A DNA stretch of 64,000 nt from positions 43,955 through 107,954 of the forward strand of contig NHEJ01000007.1 of NCBI GenBank assembly GCA_002170395.1, given 5' to 3'. The first letter of the stretch is position 1, and every line of letters starts with the position of its first letter. The notes below the pieces were generated by a model. It did not search any database. It was not told the DNA's origin and saw nothing but the letters and a program-made list of their open reading frames with translations. This document shows positions 8,512 to 17,230 of this stretch, in pieces. This DNA comes from Betaproteobacteria bacterium TMED82 (GTDB lineage Bacteria > Pseudomonadota > Gammaproteobacteria > Burkholderiales > Burkholderiaceae_A). A program made the position numbers and the translations under genes.

Positions 8512-9034
8512 CATTAAAGATAATATTATTACAATACCAAATTATCCTAAAGAAGGAATAATGTTTCGTGATGTCTCCAGCTTGCTGGAGAATCCGAGAG
8601 GTCTTCGGGAAACCACAAGTATATTTGCACAAAAATTAAAAGTGATAAAATTCGACAAGATAGCTGGTATTGAGGCAAGAGGATTCGTTTTTGGGGCAGC
8701 ATTAAGCGATAGATTGAATAAAAGTTTCATTCCAATTCGTAAAAAAGGAAAATTACCAAGAAAAAGAATTTCACAGGATTATGAATTAGAATATGGCGTT
8801 GATACTCTTGAGGTACACGAGTCTTCTGTAGCAAATGGTGATAAGGTTGTTTTAGTGGATGACTTGATAGCCACAGGGGGGACCGCAAGCGCTTCAGTAA
8901 AATTAATAACTAGTTTAGGTGGTGAGATTGTTGCTTCCCTTTTTGTTATTGGGTTACCAGAATTGGGAGGAGTTGATTCCTTAGAATCACAAAAAATTAC
9001 TGTAATTACTTTATGTGAGTTTGATGGAAAATAA
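8489..9034 (+). CDS. apt: Adenine phosphoribosyltransferase
   Basis: Apt joins adenine to PRPP to make AMP, recycling the adenine released by MtnP. The 181 residues carry the type I PRTase PRPP-binding loop VVLVDDLIATGGTA, the conserved NYPKEGIMFRDVSSLL and GIEARGFVFGAAL segments and the FIPIRKKGKLP loop. All are diagnostic of Apt rather than of hypoxanthine enzymes. It overlaps ald2 by 23 bases and mtnA by about 11, consistent with a translationally coupled salvage operon. Length and motifs are complete. Confidence 0.96.
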   Translation: MSKTPAFSIKDNIITIPNYPKEGIMFRDVSSLLENPRGLRETTSIFAQKLKVIKFDKIAGIEARGFVFGAALSDRLNKSFIPIRKKGKLPRKRISQDYELEYGVDTLEVHESSVANGDKVVLVDDLIATGGTASASVKLITSLGGEIVASLFVIGLPELGGVDSLESQKITVITLCEFDGK

Positions 9035-10133
9035 TTTGGAATCGTTGAAAAATAGGGAACAAAACTTTAAGACGTTGCAGTGGTTTGGCTCGCATTTGGA
9101 ACTTATTGATCAAAGAAAGCTTCCCACAAAAGAGGAATTTGTGAGATGTTTTTCGTGTGAGGATGTTGCATTGGCTATAAAAGAAATGGTCGTACGAGGG
9201 GCTCCTGCCATAGGATGTGCTGCTGCTTTTGGATTTGTGTTCTGCGTTAGAGAGGCAATTTGTAAAGTCGACCCAACTGAAAAAAAAATTGTGTTTTCCA
9301 GGAAGGATATTGAAACTATTATTTCCTTAGTAAAAACAAAAAAGGAACGTTTGCTTAAAAGCAGACCTACTGCCGTGAACTTAGCTTGGGCCGTGAGTCG
9401 TTTAGAGTTTTCGTTTCTAAAAAATATAGAGAAAAATCATGAAGAATTAGCTCATAATGTTGAGAGAGAGGCAATAGACCTTTTATCAGAGGACGTTAAA
9501 GTTAACAGATTGATTGGTTCTTTTGGCAACAGTCTGATTCCAGAAAAAGCAAAAATTTTGACTTACTGTAATGCCGGAGCATTAGCGACTGCCGGCTACG
9601 GAACAGCCTTGGGGGTAGTTAGAAGCGCACATTTCGCGGGAAAAGAAATAGAAGTTTTTGCTAGTGAGACTAGACCATTCTTGCAGGGAGCAAGGCTGAC
9701 AACTTGGGAATTGCTTAAGGATGAAATTCCGGTTACTTTAATTTCTGACAACATGTGTGGCTATCTAATGAACAAAAAAGAGATTGATGTCGTCGTCGTT
9801 GGAGCGGACAGAGTTGCGGCGAATGGCGATGTTGTGAATAAAATAGGAACATATACATTATCTGTTCTTGCAAAAGAAAATAGAATTCCTTTTTTTGTTG
9901 CTTGCCCTCTTTCAACGATAGATTTGTCTACTGACCGAGGAGTAGATATTGTGATAGAGGAACGTTGCGGATCAGAGGTAAGAGGATATGATTCACAAGT
10001 CTGGGCTCCTAATGAAGTTAGGGTTTCTAACCCCGCTTTTGACATAACACCTCACCACAATATTTCCGCCTTGATTACTGAAAAAGGATTGATAAGTCCA
10101 GTAAATAGTAGAAACTTGATAAATTCCATATGA
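9024..10133 (+). CDS. mtnA: S-methyl-5-thioribose-1-phosphate isomerase
   Basis: MtnA isomerises 5-methylthioribose-1-phosphate to the ribulose form, the substrate of the neighbouring aldolase. The protein of about 369 residues shows VVRGAPAIGCAAAFG, SRPTAVNLAWAVSRL, TYCNAGALATAGYGTALG, FASETRPFLQGARLT, SDNMCGYLM and VVGADRVAANGDVVNKIGTY, all hallmarks of MtnA within the eIF2B-like family. I prefer the ATG at 9024. A GTG three codons upstream at 9015 is also possible. It overlaps apt upstream and the SCO gene downstream (ATGATGA). Confidence 0.95.
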   Translation: MENNLESLKNREQNFKTLQWFGSHLELIDQRKLPTKEEFVRCFSCEDVALAIKEMVVRGAPAIGCAAAFGFVFCVREAICKVDPTEKKIVFSRKDIETIISLVKTKKERLLKSRPTAVNLAWAVSRLEFSFLKNIEKNHEELAHNVEREAIDLLSEDVKVNRLIGSFGNSLIPEKAKILTYCNAGALATAGYGTALGVVRSAHFAGKEIEVFASETRPFLQGARLTTWELLKDEIPVTLISDNMCGYLMNKKEIDVVVVGADRVAANGDVVNKIGTYTLSVLAKENRIPFFVACPLSTIDLSTDRGVDIVIEERCGSEVRGYDSQVWAPNEVRVSNPAFDITPHHNISALITEKGLISPVNSRNLINSI

Positions 10134-10738
10134 TGAAATATATCACCAGACTTGGTTGGCTTGCAGTCTTAATTTTATTGATCTCAAGTCTAGCAAATTT
10201 AATTTTTGTCTCTAAAGATAATCAGCAATTCTATTCTATTGATGTTACAGGGGCTAACTGGGGAAAAAAGCTTTCAATTAAAACTGGAAGCAATGAGACA
10301 TTGAATCTTGAACAATATAAAGGGAAAGTAGTTGCCCTATTCTTCGGCTTTCTGTCATGTCCTGATTTTTGTCCCGGGCACCTCGCAAAAATGGTGGATA
10401 TAAAAAGTATGCTTGGGAACTATTCGAATGATCTGGCGGTAATTTTTATCTCAGTAGACCCAGATCGAGATACAAATGATCAGCTTGCTAAATATCTAAA
10501 TTCATTTGATCCAGATTTTTCCGGTGCAGTTGTCTCTAGCTCAGATTTACAGATCCTAAAGGCAGAATTTAATTTGGTAGTTAATAAGGTTTTTGAATCG
10601 AACTCCGCGATGTATACAATTGATCATTACACCTATACTTATATATTTGATAAGTCAGGTGCATTAAGATTGTTGGCACCAGCTGATTTGAATGGCTCTG
10701 AGTTGCTATCGGATCTGAATCAACTACTCAGTTCCTAA
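10130..10738 (+). CDS. SCO1/SenC-family copper chaperone
   Basis: The 202-residue protein has one N-terminal membrane segment (about residues 8-26) and a periplasmic thioredoxin-like domain. The copper/thiol motif CPDFC (Cys-77, Cys-81) and the distant His-166 in TIDHYTYTY are those of SCO proteins, which deliver copper to the CuA site of cytochrome c oxidase or act as thiol reductants. It overlaps the mtnA stop by 4 bases, with a second ATG immediately after the first. No oxidase gene is nearby, so its place in this operon looks incidental. Confidence 0.9.
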   Translation: MMKYITRLGWLAVLILLISSLANLIFVSKDNQQFYSIDVTGANWGKKLSIKTGSNETLNLEQYKGKVVALFFGFLSCPDFCPGHLAKMVDIKSMLGNYSNDLAVIFISVDPDRDTNDQLAKYLNSFDPDFSGAVVSSSDLQILKAEFNLVVNKVFESNSAMYTIDHYTYTYIFDKSGALRLLAPADLNGSELLSDLNQLLSS

Positions 10739-10739
10739 T

Positions 10740-12041
10740 TTGGTAAAGCCAACCTTTTACAATTTTTTTTTTCACTGGCTCTGCATTGGTTTTTTTTCAG
10801 TGGGAGGACCATCTGCGCAAATATCACTTATCCACAGACAATTCGTTGAGAAGGAGAAGTGGGTAAAGCCTGAAACTTTTAGAAATGCACTTAATTTTTG
10901 TATGCTTCTACCCGGACCTGAGGCGCAACAACTCTCTGTCTATATCGGTTGGGTCTTATTTGGGAGGTTTGGAGGATTAGTTTCCGGGTTATTATTCGTA
11001 CTACCTTCATTTTTTTTAACCATTTTAGTTTCATATTTTTATATAAAGCATGGAAACTTATCTCAACTAGAGGAGATTTTTTTCGGTGCTAGGGCGGCGA
11101 TTATAGCAATAATAGTTTTTACAATTTGGAATATAATTCGGTTTTTTAACTTTTCTTTTTTTTGGTTCTTCCTGTCACTGATTACTTATTTAGCCCTTTC
11201 TTTTGGTATTCCTTACCCTTTGATAATTCTAATATCTGGCTGCTTTGGAGTTATTATTTATTTACTCTCTTTTATAAGTAAGGGATTAATTGAGAGTAAA
11301 TTAGCTCTAAGAAAAACATGCACTTCAAAAGTTTTTAGGGAAAGTAAACTGCTTGTTCCCTCCTCTAAATCAGTTTTTATAATTAGTTTGGGTATAGTAA
11401 TTTGGGGTATTACATTTGTATTAACATATCAATTTCTAGGAGAATTAGTCCTTAGTTTGTATTTATTTTTTTCAAAGGCGTCTTTTATTTCCTTTGGAGG
11501 TGCTTATGCAGTGTTATCTTACGTTTTTGAATTTGTGGTAGATGGTAAACTTTGGTTGAGTACTGAGGAAATGGCGAATATTTTATCTTTAGGGGAAATT
11601 CTTCCTGGTCCTCTGGTCATGGTGAACGTTATTACAACTTTTATGGTGTCCTACAAATATTCAGATATAACTAATTATATTCCAGAGATAGGGGCTGCAA
11701 CAGTAGTACTAATAGCGACCTTCTTGCCATCTTTTATTTTTGTTTTGCTCGGAGCACCAGTCTATGAAAAATTTATGAAGATAGATCTTTTAAAATGGTT
11801 TATGAAGGCTATTTCGGCGGCAGTAATCGGGATTTTAGTGCACTTAGCAATTAGATTTTCTGAAAACGTTTATCTGAAAGGACAAGTGTTATCGAGCTTA
11901 CCGTTAAATATTGATCTACCCAGTGTCGCATTGACTATATTTGCCATTTTTTTACTGGTGAGAGTGAATCTTAGTAGTTTTGCTACTCTCGTCTGCTGCT
12001 CAATTTTAGGATTTTTTGTTCAAAGATATCTAAATGCATAA
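10740..12041 (+). CDS. chrA: Chromate transporter, long-chain two-domain type
   Basis: The 433-residue membrane protein contains two homologous CHR domains. The first carries GGPSAQISLIHRQFVEKEKW and LLPGPEAQQLSVYIGW, the second SFGGAYAVLSYV and LGEILPGPLVMV. This is the long-chain ChrA arrangement, in which the halves insert with opposite topology. Family members export chromate, and some have other anion roles, so resistance itself is inferred. The frame opens with a TTG at 10740, one base after the SCO stop. No better in-frame start lies upstream. It overlaps nadD by 8 bases. Confidence 0.9.
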   Translation: MVKPTFYNFFFHWLCIGFFSVGGPSAQISLIHRQFVEKEKWVKPETFRNALNFCMLLPGPEAQQLSVYIGWVLFGRFGGLVSGLLFVLPSFFLTILVSYFYIKHGNLSQLEEIFFGARAAIIAIIVFTIWNIIRFFNFSFFWFFLSLITYLALSFGIPYPLIILISGCFGVIIYLLSFISKGLIESKLALRKTCTSKVFRESKLLVPSSKSVFIISLGIVIWGITFVLTYQFLGELVLSLYLFFSKASFISFGGAYAVLSYVFEFVVDGKLWLSTEEMANILSLGEILPGPLVMVNVITTFMVSYKYSDITNYIPEIGAATVVLIATFLPSFIFVLLGAPVYEKFMKIDLLKWFMKAISAAVIGILVHLAIRFSENVYLKGQVLSSLPLNIDLPSVALTIFAIFLLVRVNLSSFATLVCCSILGFFVQRYLNA

Positions 12042-12693
12042 AATAGGACTTTTTGGTGGTCGTTTCGATCCAGTTCATAGGGCTCACCTGAGCGTAGCAT
12101 CTGCTGCAGCTGACCAGTTGGATCTTAGTCATATCAAGTGGATTCCGACTGGTATACCAGTCCATAAAAGGGCTTCAGCAACAGCCGATCATCGATTACA
12201 GATGCTCAAAATTATCCTCGAAGATTTGGGTGATAAAAGAATGAAAATTGATTCGAGAGAAATAACTAATGCTAAAAATGGAATACCAAGTTACACATAT
12301 AAAACCATTCAATCTATGAGGGCAGAGTTCCCAGAGAGTCAGTTTATTTGGATTTTAGGTGAAGACCAACTGTTGAATTTTAGACGTTGGAGAAGGTGGC
12401 AATGGTTGATAAACAACATGGACGTTGCTTTATGTTGCCGTCCAAGTGTCGATTTTTCATTAACGTCGGAGGAGTTTCTTAAGGAAATTAGCGAGAAGAG
12501 CAGGAATGAGCAACTTATTTTAAGAGGATATGGAGCTAACATTACAAAAATTGATATGAGACCCGATTTTTGCTCCTCTACAGACATTCGTAAGCTTTTG
12601 GCAAAAAAAAAAGTACCAGAAAGTGTTAATAAGAAAGTAATGGAATATATTTCCTCGAATAAACTCTATCAACTTTTTGAGGAGGATTGTTAA
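12034..12693 (+). CDS. nadD: Nicotinate-nucleotide adenylyltransferase
   Basis: NadD adenylates nicotinate mononucleotide to nicotinate adenine dinucleotide, the penultimate step of NAD synthesis. The 219 residues begin with the nucleotidyltransferase motif GLFGGRFDPVHRAHL (the usual GGTFDP has Arg in place of Thr) and end with SSTDIRKLL, the family's second signature. WILGEDQLLNFRRW lies between. It overlaps chrA and is followed by rsfS, the near-universal bacterial pair. nadA, nadC and nadB follow within 7 kb. Confidence 0.94.
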   Translation: MHKIGLFGGRFDPVHRAHLSVASAAADQLDLSHIKWIPTGIPVHKRASATADHRLQMLKIILEDLGDKRMKIDSREITNAKNGIPSYTYKTIQSMRAEFPESQFIWILGEDQLLNFRRWRRWQWLINNMDVALCCRPSVDFSLTSEEFLKEISEKSRNEQLILRGYGANITKIDMRPDFCSSTDIRKLLAKKKVPESVNKKVMEYISSNKLYQLFEEDC

Positions 12694-12694
12694 G

Positions 12695-13042
12695 TTGCAA
12701 ATTGATAGACTCCAGAGATTAATAGTTGAGGCTTTAGAAGATGTAAAAGCGCAGGATATTAAAATATTTAACACTACGTCTAAATCAGACTTTTTTGATA
12801 GGGTAATGATTGCGTCTGCTGTGTCTACCACACAAACTAAGGCATTAGCAAAGTCTGTCATAGAAAAAGTGAAGCTAAATTTAAATTTTAGTTGTGGGGT
12901 GGAAGGACTTGAAAATGGGGAATGGGTATTGATTGATTGTGGGGATATTATTTGTCACGTAATGCAACCATCTATACGGGAGTACTATTGTTTAGAAGAA
13001 ATTTGGGGGGGGCATACTTTAAACATTGATCGATATCAATAA
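12695..13042 (+). CDS. rsfS: Ribosomal silencing factor RsfS
   Basis: RsfS binds ribosomal protein uL14 and blocks subunit joining when nutrients are scarce. The roughly 115 residues show the DUF143 pattern LEDVKAQDIKIFN-like segment, FFDRVMIASAVSTTQTKAL, GLENGEWVLIDCGDIICHVM and the final REYYCLEEIWGG. I place the start at the TTG at 12695 because a strong Shine-Dalgarno (GAGGAGG, 12679-12685) sits about 9 bases before it. A longer frame from 12677 would read straight through that ribosome-binding site. The nadD stop at 12691-12693 lies between the two. It is the last gene of the rightward operon and converges on acuI. Confidence 0.92.
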   Translation: MQIDRLQRLIVEALEDVKAQDIKIFNTTSKSDFFDRVMIASAVSTTQTKALAKSVIEKVKLNLNFSCGVEGLENGEWVLIDCGDIICHVMQPSIREYYCLEEIWGGHTLNIDRYQ

Positions 13043-13044
13043 GC

Positions 13045-14022
13045 TTAATTCAATTTAATGATGGATCTACCAAAAGTCTCGCCCTTAAATACATTTTCTG
13101 CGATTAGAATTGTTTTATCAAAACTGAATTCAGAAGAAATTTGAAGAAGTTCTGAACAAGAAAGGGTATCAGAGAGGAGATTCCAAATTTGTTTTCTGTT
13201 GCTCGTACTCCTGTAGACGCTGTTGACGCCGTAAAGACTAATACCTCTCAAAATGAAAGGAGCCACACTGGTGTGTAAGTCCATACCCTGTACGTTACCG
13301 CAGCTTATTACGGCCCCGTCAATTTTTGTAGCTGCGCATGCAATTGCTAAAGTCCTACTTCCAAGCGTATCAATCACAGCAGCCCATTTTTGCTTGTCTA
13401 ATAATTTCTTAGGCTCCTCTAATTCTTGAACCAGAATAACCTCTTTAGCTCCGATAAATTTAAGATAGTCAATATTATTTGGTTTCGTGGTTGCTGCTAC
13501 AACTTCAAATTTGAGTTTTTTAAGTATCATGACAGCTAAACTACCCAAACCTCCCGATGCTCCAGTTACAAGCACTTTGCCCGACCGAGGTTCAGTTCCG
13601 TGATTAAGCATCTTTTTCACTGCTAACATAGCTGTGAAGCCTGCAGTGCCGATTATCATTACATCTTTAGTAGAAAAATTTTGAGGAACAGAAGTGATCC
13701 ATTCATTTTGTACTCTAACCAACTCTGAAAACCCCCCCCATCTCGACTCACCTAATCCCCACCCACAAACTAGTACCTTTTGTCCCTTATTAACCTTGTT
13801 AGTCTTACTACTTATAACAGTTCCAGAAAGATCAATACCTGGAATCATTGGAAAGTTTCTTATAACAGGAATTTTTTTTACGATTGCTAAACTATCCTTG
13901 TAGTTAACTGTCGTATAATCAGTTTTAATAAGAACATCTCCATTTGGGAGATCGGATTCAACAAGTGTTTTGTTAAATACAGGAGCACTGTTTTCATTTT
14001 GGATTTGTATAGCAGTAAACAT
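13045..14022 (-). CDS. acuI: Acrylyl-CoA reductase / YhdH-type medium-chain dehydrogenase
   Basis: This 325-residue NADPH-dependent enoyl reductase of the MDR superfamily has the YhdH/AcuI layout. TTVNYKDSLAI and FPMIPGIDLSGTV lie in the N-terminal catalytic domain, and GTAGFTAMLAV with VTGASGGLGSLAVMILKKL form the Rossmann domain. It lacks the zinc-binding residues of alcohol dehydrogenases. AcuI reduces toxic acryloyl-CoA to propionyl-CoA, notably during use of marine DMSP or of 3-hydroxypropionate. No DMSP lyase is nearby, so a general detoxification role is equally possible. It is divergent from nadA, with a 39-base gap. Confidence 0.85.
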   Translation of the reverse strand: MFTAIQIQNENSAPVFNKTLVESDLPNGDVLIKTDYTTVNYKDSLAIVKKIPVIRNFPMIPGIDLSGTVISSKTNKVNKGQKVLVCGWGLGESRWGGFSELVRVQNEWITSVPQNFSTKDVMIIGTAGFTAMLAVKKMLNHGTEPRSGKVLVTGASGGLGSLAVMILKKLKFEVVAATTKPNNIDYLKFIGAKEVILVQELEEPKKLLDKQKWAAVIDTLGSRTLAIACAATKIDGAVISCGNVQGMDLHTSVAPFILRGISLYGVNSVYRSTSNRKQIWNLLSDTLSCSELLQISSEFSFDKTILIAENVFKGETFGRSIIKLN

Positions 14023-14061
14023 TCTTTAGTTAATTCAGAAAAGATTTTTCGTTAATTATTT

Positions 14062-15111
14062 ATGAAGTTTTCAATGCAATCTTACCAGAATACTGTTGAG
14101 CAAAAAATGCTCGAGGCCAGATTATTCAATAAAGAAAAAACCTCACTCAATTTGCAAGAGAAGATTTTATTAAAGGAGGAAATCAAGGATAAATTGAGAG
14201 TAATGAACGCCTCAATTATTTGTCATTATTATGTTGATGGTATTGTTCAGGATTTAGCAATCGAGTCTGGAGGTATTGTTGCCGATTCTCTGGAGATGGC
14301 TAGGTATGGGCAACGTAGTTCAGCTGATATTTTAATCGTTGCTGGCGTTAAGTTTATGGGCGAAACTGCTAAAATCCTGTCACCTCAGAAAAAAGTTTTT
14401 ATGGTGAATAATATGGCAACCTGTTCTTTAGATGTTGGTTGCTCATTTGATGACTTTAATGAATTTTGTGACAATAATCCAAGCAGGACTGTCTTGGTGT
14501 ACGCTAATACAAGCGCTTCAATAAAAGCAAGATCTGATTGGACAGTTACTAGCTCATGTGCCATCGATATAGTTGAATATTTAGCATCCAAAAAACTACC
14601 GTTAATTTTTGCTCCTGATAAACATCTTGGGAACTACATTAAGAAAATGACGGGGGCAGATATTTTAAATTGGGAGGGTCATTGTGTAGTTCATGACGAA
14701 TTTAAGTCGTTTGAATTAAAAAAGTTAAGTAAAAACATGCCCGAAGCTGAAATCTTAGTTCATCCGGAAGCTCCTAACTCTGTAATTGAACTAGCCGACT
14801 GCGTGGGGTCAACCTCTCAATTATTGAAATACTCTAAGCAGTCTAAGTGTAAAACCTTTATCGTAGCTACAGATAACGGCTTAATCCATGCAATGAAAAA
14901 ATCCTCTCCGAAAAAATCTTTTATAGAAGCTCCTACTGCTGGTAATGGAGCTACCTGCAAAAGTTGTGCTCATTGCCCTTGGATGGAAATGAATGATTTA
15001 AAAGGGGTTTTAAACGCTTTAGGCGGGAACGCTGAAGAGATAATCGTGCAGAATGAGACATCTGAGAAAGCTATGAAGAGTATAACGAAAATGTTAAATT
15101 TTACCCGTTAG
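14062..15111 (+). CDS. nadA: Quinolinate synthase A
   Basis: NadA condenses iminoaspartate with dihydroxyacetone phosphate to form quinolinate on a [4Fe-4S] cluster. The 349 residues contain three regions with cluster cysteines, ATCSLDVGC, SSCAIDIVEYL and GATCKSCAHCPWMEMN. They also contain FMGETAKILSP, YANTSASIKARSDW and APDKHLGNYI. The SCAHCPW form is that of gamma- and betaproteobacterial NadA. nadC follows after 2 bases. The first product-forming partner, NadB, is encoded about 2 kb downstream on the other strand. Confidence 0.96.
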   Translation: MKFSMQSYQNTVEQKMLEARLFNKEKTSLNLQEKILLKEEIKDKLRVMNASIICHYYVDGIVQDLAIESGGIVADSLEMARYGQRSSADILIVAGVKFMGETAKILSPQKKVFMVNNMATCSLDVGCSFDDFNEFCDNNPSRTVLVYANTSASIKARSDWTVTSSCAIDIVEYLASKKLPLIFAPDKHLGNYIKKMTGADILNWEGHCVVHDEFKSFELKKLSKNMPEAEILVHPEAPNSVIELADCVGSTSQLLKYSKQSKCKTFIVATDNGLIHAMKKSSPKKSFIEAPTAGNGATCKSCAHCPWMEMNDLKGVLNALGGNAEEIIVQNETSEKAMKSITKMLNFTR

Positions 15112-15113
15112 AC

Positions 15114-16010
15114 ATGTTTTATAAAGTCGAGCAGTTAACTGATGCTGTAAAAAGGAACATAAAAGATGCTTTATTTGAGGATCTTGGCAGCGGTGATTTG
15201 TCAGCAAGATTTATAGCGGATAAAAAAGTCGAAGCTCATGTTTTATTAAAATCTGAATGTGCTGTGCTTTGTGGCACATCATGGTTTGAGAATACATTCA
15301 GGTTCGTGGACAAAGCAACGCAAGTAAAGTGGGAAAAAACAGATGGCTTAAAAATCTTTCAAAATGAGCTGATTTGTGTGCTTAAGGGAAGTGCGAAAAG
15401 TATACTTGCAGCTGAAAGGGTAAGCTTAAATTTTTTGCAGACGTTATCAGCTACTGCCACGGAGACCCACAACTATATGGAGAGAATTAAAGAAGTCAAG
15501 GAAAAAAAATGTTTGATCTTAGATACAAGGAAAACTCTCCCGGGACTTAGATTAGCGCAAAAGTATGCTGTTAGAGTTGGTGGTGGGTCTAATCAGCGGT
15601 TTGGGCTATGGGATAGCGTTTTACTAAAAGAAAATCATTTGATATCGTTGGGCGGTTTTACATCACTGATCAGGCGTTACGGAAACGCCGCCAGCGCTGC
15701 CGAGGTTGAGAAAATAAATTTAGACCATTTTCAAATTGAAGTGGAAAATATGCATGAGTATAGCTTGGCAACGGCATTTGGTGCGAAGCAAATTCTCTTG
15801 GATAATTTTTCGATTACGGATCTTAAAAAGGCTGTATCCTTGAACATGAATGAAGCCATATTGGAGGCATCAGGAAATATTTCTCTCCTAAATATTAGGG
15901 ATATAGTTATGACTGGGGTGGATAGGGTTTCTATTGGTGGTTTGACGAAAAATCTTAATGCAATCGATTTTACTTTGAGATTCAAATCAGCTTCATCTAG
16001 GTTACGTTGA
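15114..16010 (+). CDS. nadC: Nicotinate-nucleotide diphosphorylase (carboxylating)
   Basis: NadC converts quinolinate and PRPP to nicotinate mononucleotide with loss of CO2. The 298 residues show EDLGSGDLSARF at the N-terminus, ERVSLNFLQTLSATAT, DTRKTLPGLRLAQKYAVRVGGGSNQRFGL-type catalytic segments, KENHL, IEVEN and the C-terminal SIGGLTKNLNAIDFTLRF. All are canonical. It is translationally linked to nadA (2-base gap) and overlaps the following glycosyltransferase start by 4 bases. Confidence 0.96.
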   Translation: MFYKVEQLTDAVKRNIKDALFEDLGSGDLSARFIADKKVEAHVLLKSECAVLCGTSWFENTFRFVDKATQVKWEKTDGLKIFQNELICVLKGSAKSILAAERVSLNFLQTLSATATETHNYMERIKEVKEKKCLILDTRKTLPGLRLAQKYAVRVGGGSNQRFGLWDSVLLKENHLISLGGFTSLIRRYGNAASAAEVEKINLDHFQIEVENMHEYSLATAFGAKQILLDNFSITDLKKAVSLNMNEAILEASGNISLLNIRDIVMTGVDRVSIGGLTKNLNAIDFTLRFKSASSRLR

Positions 16011-17230
16011 AAGTAATTAATGTGCTTCTAACATTTTTAGGTTCGCTGGTAAAATCAATCATCGGTAAAAATTCAAAAATTCTTCGAATTTTAAAAGGTT
16101 TATTCTATTTTCGGCTACCAGGTAATAAATATTTAATAGCAAACTATAAAGAATTAAAGCGCACTCGGTCACGTTTTTATCTTTTTCAAATTAACCATCT
16201 TATTGTTGCCTTTGATTCTGGCTCTCTAAATGATAATAGAGGAATTGGCAGGATCGCCAAGAATATTTTTAACGAGTTATCTAAGAAGATATATCTTTCT
16301 AAGGCATGCAACAACGTTGAATTTCATATTCGTCAACTTGACGACTGTGATCCAGACCAAATTGATTTCTATTTCTTTTCGTCGATACATTGGGTGGATA
16401 GTAGGTATTTATCCAAGTCAGTGATAATGATCATGGACACGATACCTCTAGATTTAAATTTATATTTTCCGAAAGCTGACGTAAAGCAATGGAGGGAGCT
16501 TTTCAGGGATTATGCTCAGAGATCAATCGGGATAATCACAATCAGCGAATGGAGTGCGGGGAGAATTTCAAAGCATCTTGATATAGCACTTGATAAAATT
16601 AAGGTAATCCCCCCAGGAGTTAATCACTTTATTCCACATTCAATTTATCCACTTCTAAACTTAAAAACATCACCCTACGTAGTCTTTGTAGGTAGTGATG
16701 ACTTCCACAAGAATATCGATATTATTTTAGAAGTTTTTCGCTCCGATGAACTGGGCAATTTAAAATTGGTGCTAGTGGGTGACAACAAAAGTGCGGGCGA
16801 AAGATGTAAGAAATTTATTAATAAAGATAACGTCATTTTTTTGGGAAAAATCAGCGATGCAGAGGTTGCAAAAGTAATTAGCAATGCAAAGGCACTGCTA
16901 TGTCCTAGTCTCCTGGAAGGCTTTGGCCTTCCACCCTTGGAAGCAGCATTACACGGTGTACCTAGTATATGTAGTAATCGACCAGCACTTAATGAAGTAT
17001 TAAAAAACGCTGCTATTTTTGTGGAACCTACAAATATTAGTTCTTGGAGACAACAAATAAGACGTGTAATTTCTGATTCTGATCTTCGTGAGACACTCGT
17101 TTTAGAGGCGCAAACAGTAGCTAAAAAATTTACTTGGGAGATTTTTCTTAATAATGTTTTAACTCACTTTCACACATTAAAAATGGGAGCTAATGATGTT
17201 AGCTATCCCTCACATCATAGGGAGCAATAA
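16007..17230 (+). CDS. GT4-family glycosyltransferase
   Basis: The 407-residue protein has a GT-B fold. It has an NDNRGIGRIAKN loop near residues 72-83, KVIPPGVNHF before the C-terminal Rossmann domain, and the GT4 donor-site motif EGFGLPPLEAALHGVP. The first 40 residues are basic and hydrophobic, suggesting peripheral membrane attachment. The TTG start overlaps the nadC stop (TTGA), and the 3' end overlaps nadB by 32 bases tail to tail. This is the first gene of the polysaccharide region. Donor and acceptor sugars cannot be read. Confidence 0.85.
   Translation: MKVINVLLTFLGSLVKSIIGKNSKILRILKGLFYFRLPGNKYLIANYKELKRTRSRFYLFQINHLIVAFDSGSLNDNRGIGRIAKNIFNELSKKIYLSKACNNVEFHIRQLDDCDPDQIDFYFFSSIHWVDSRYLSKSVIMIMDTIPLDLNLYFPKADVKQWRELFRDYAQRSIGIITISEWSAGRISKHLDIALDKIKVIPPGVNHFIPHSIYPLLNLKTSPYVVFVGSDDFHKNIDIILEVFRSDELGNLKLVLVGDNKSAGERCKKFINKDNVIFLGKISDAEVAKVISNAKALLCPSLLEGFGLPPLEAALHGVPSICSNRPALNEVLKNAAIFVEPTNISSWRQQIRRVISDSDLRETLVLEAQTVAKKFTWEIFLNNVLTHFHTLKMGANDVSYPSHHREQ

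Noticed and set aside
12677-12694. Longer rsfS start (TTG at 12677)
   Set aside because: It would translate the GAGGAGG ribosome-binding site as Arg-Arg and overlap nadD, whereas the TTG at 12695 is correctly spaced after that site.
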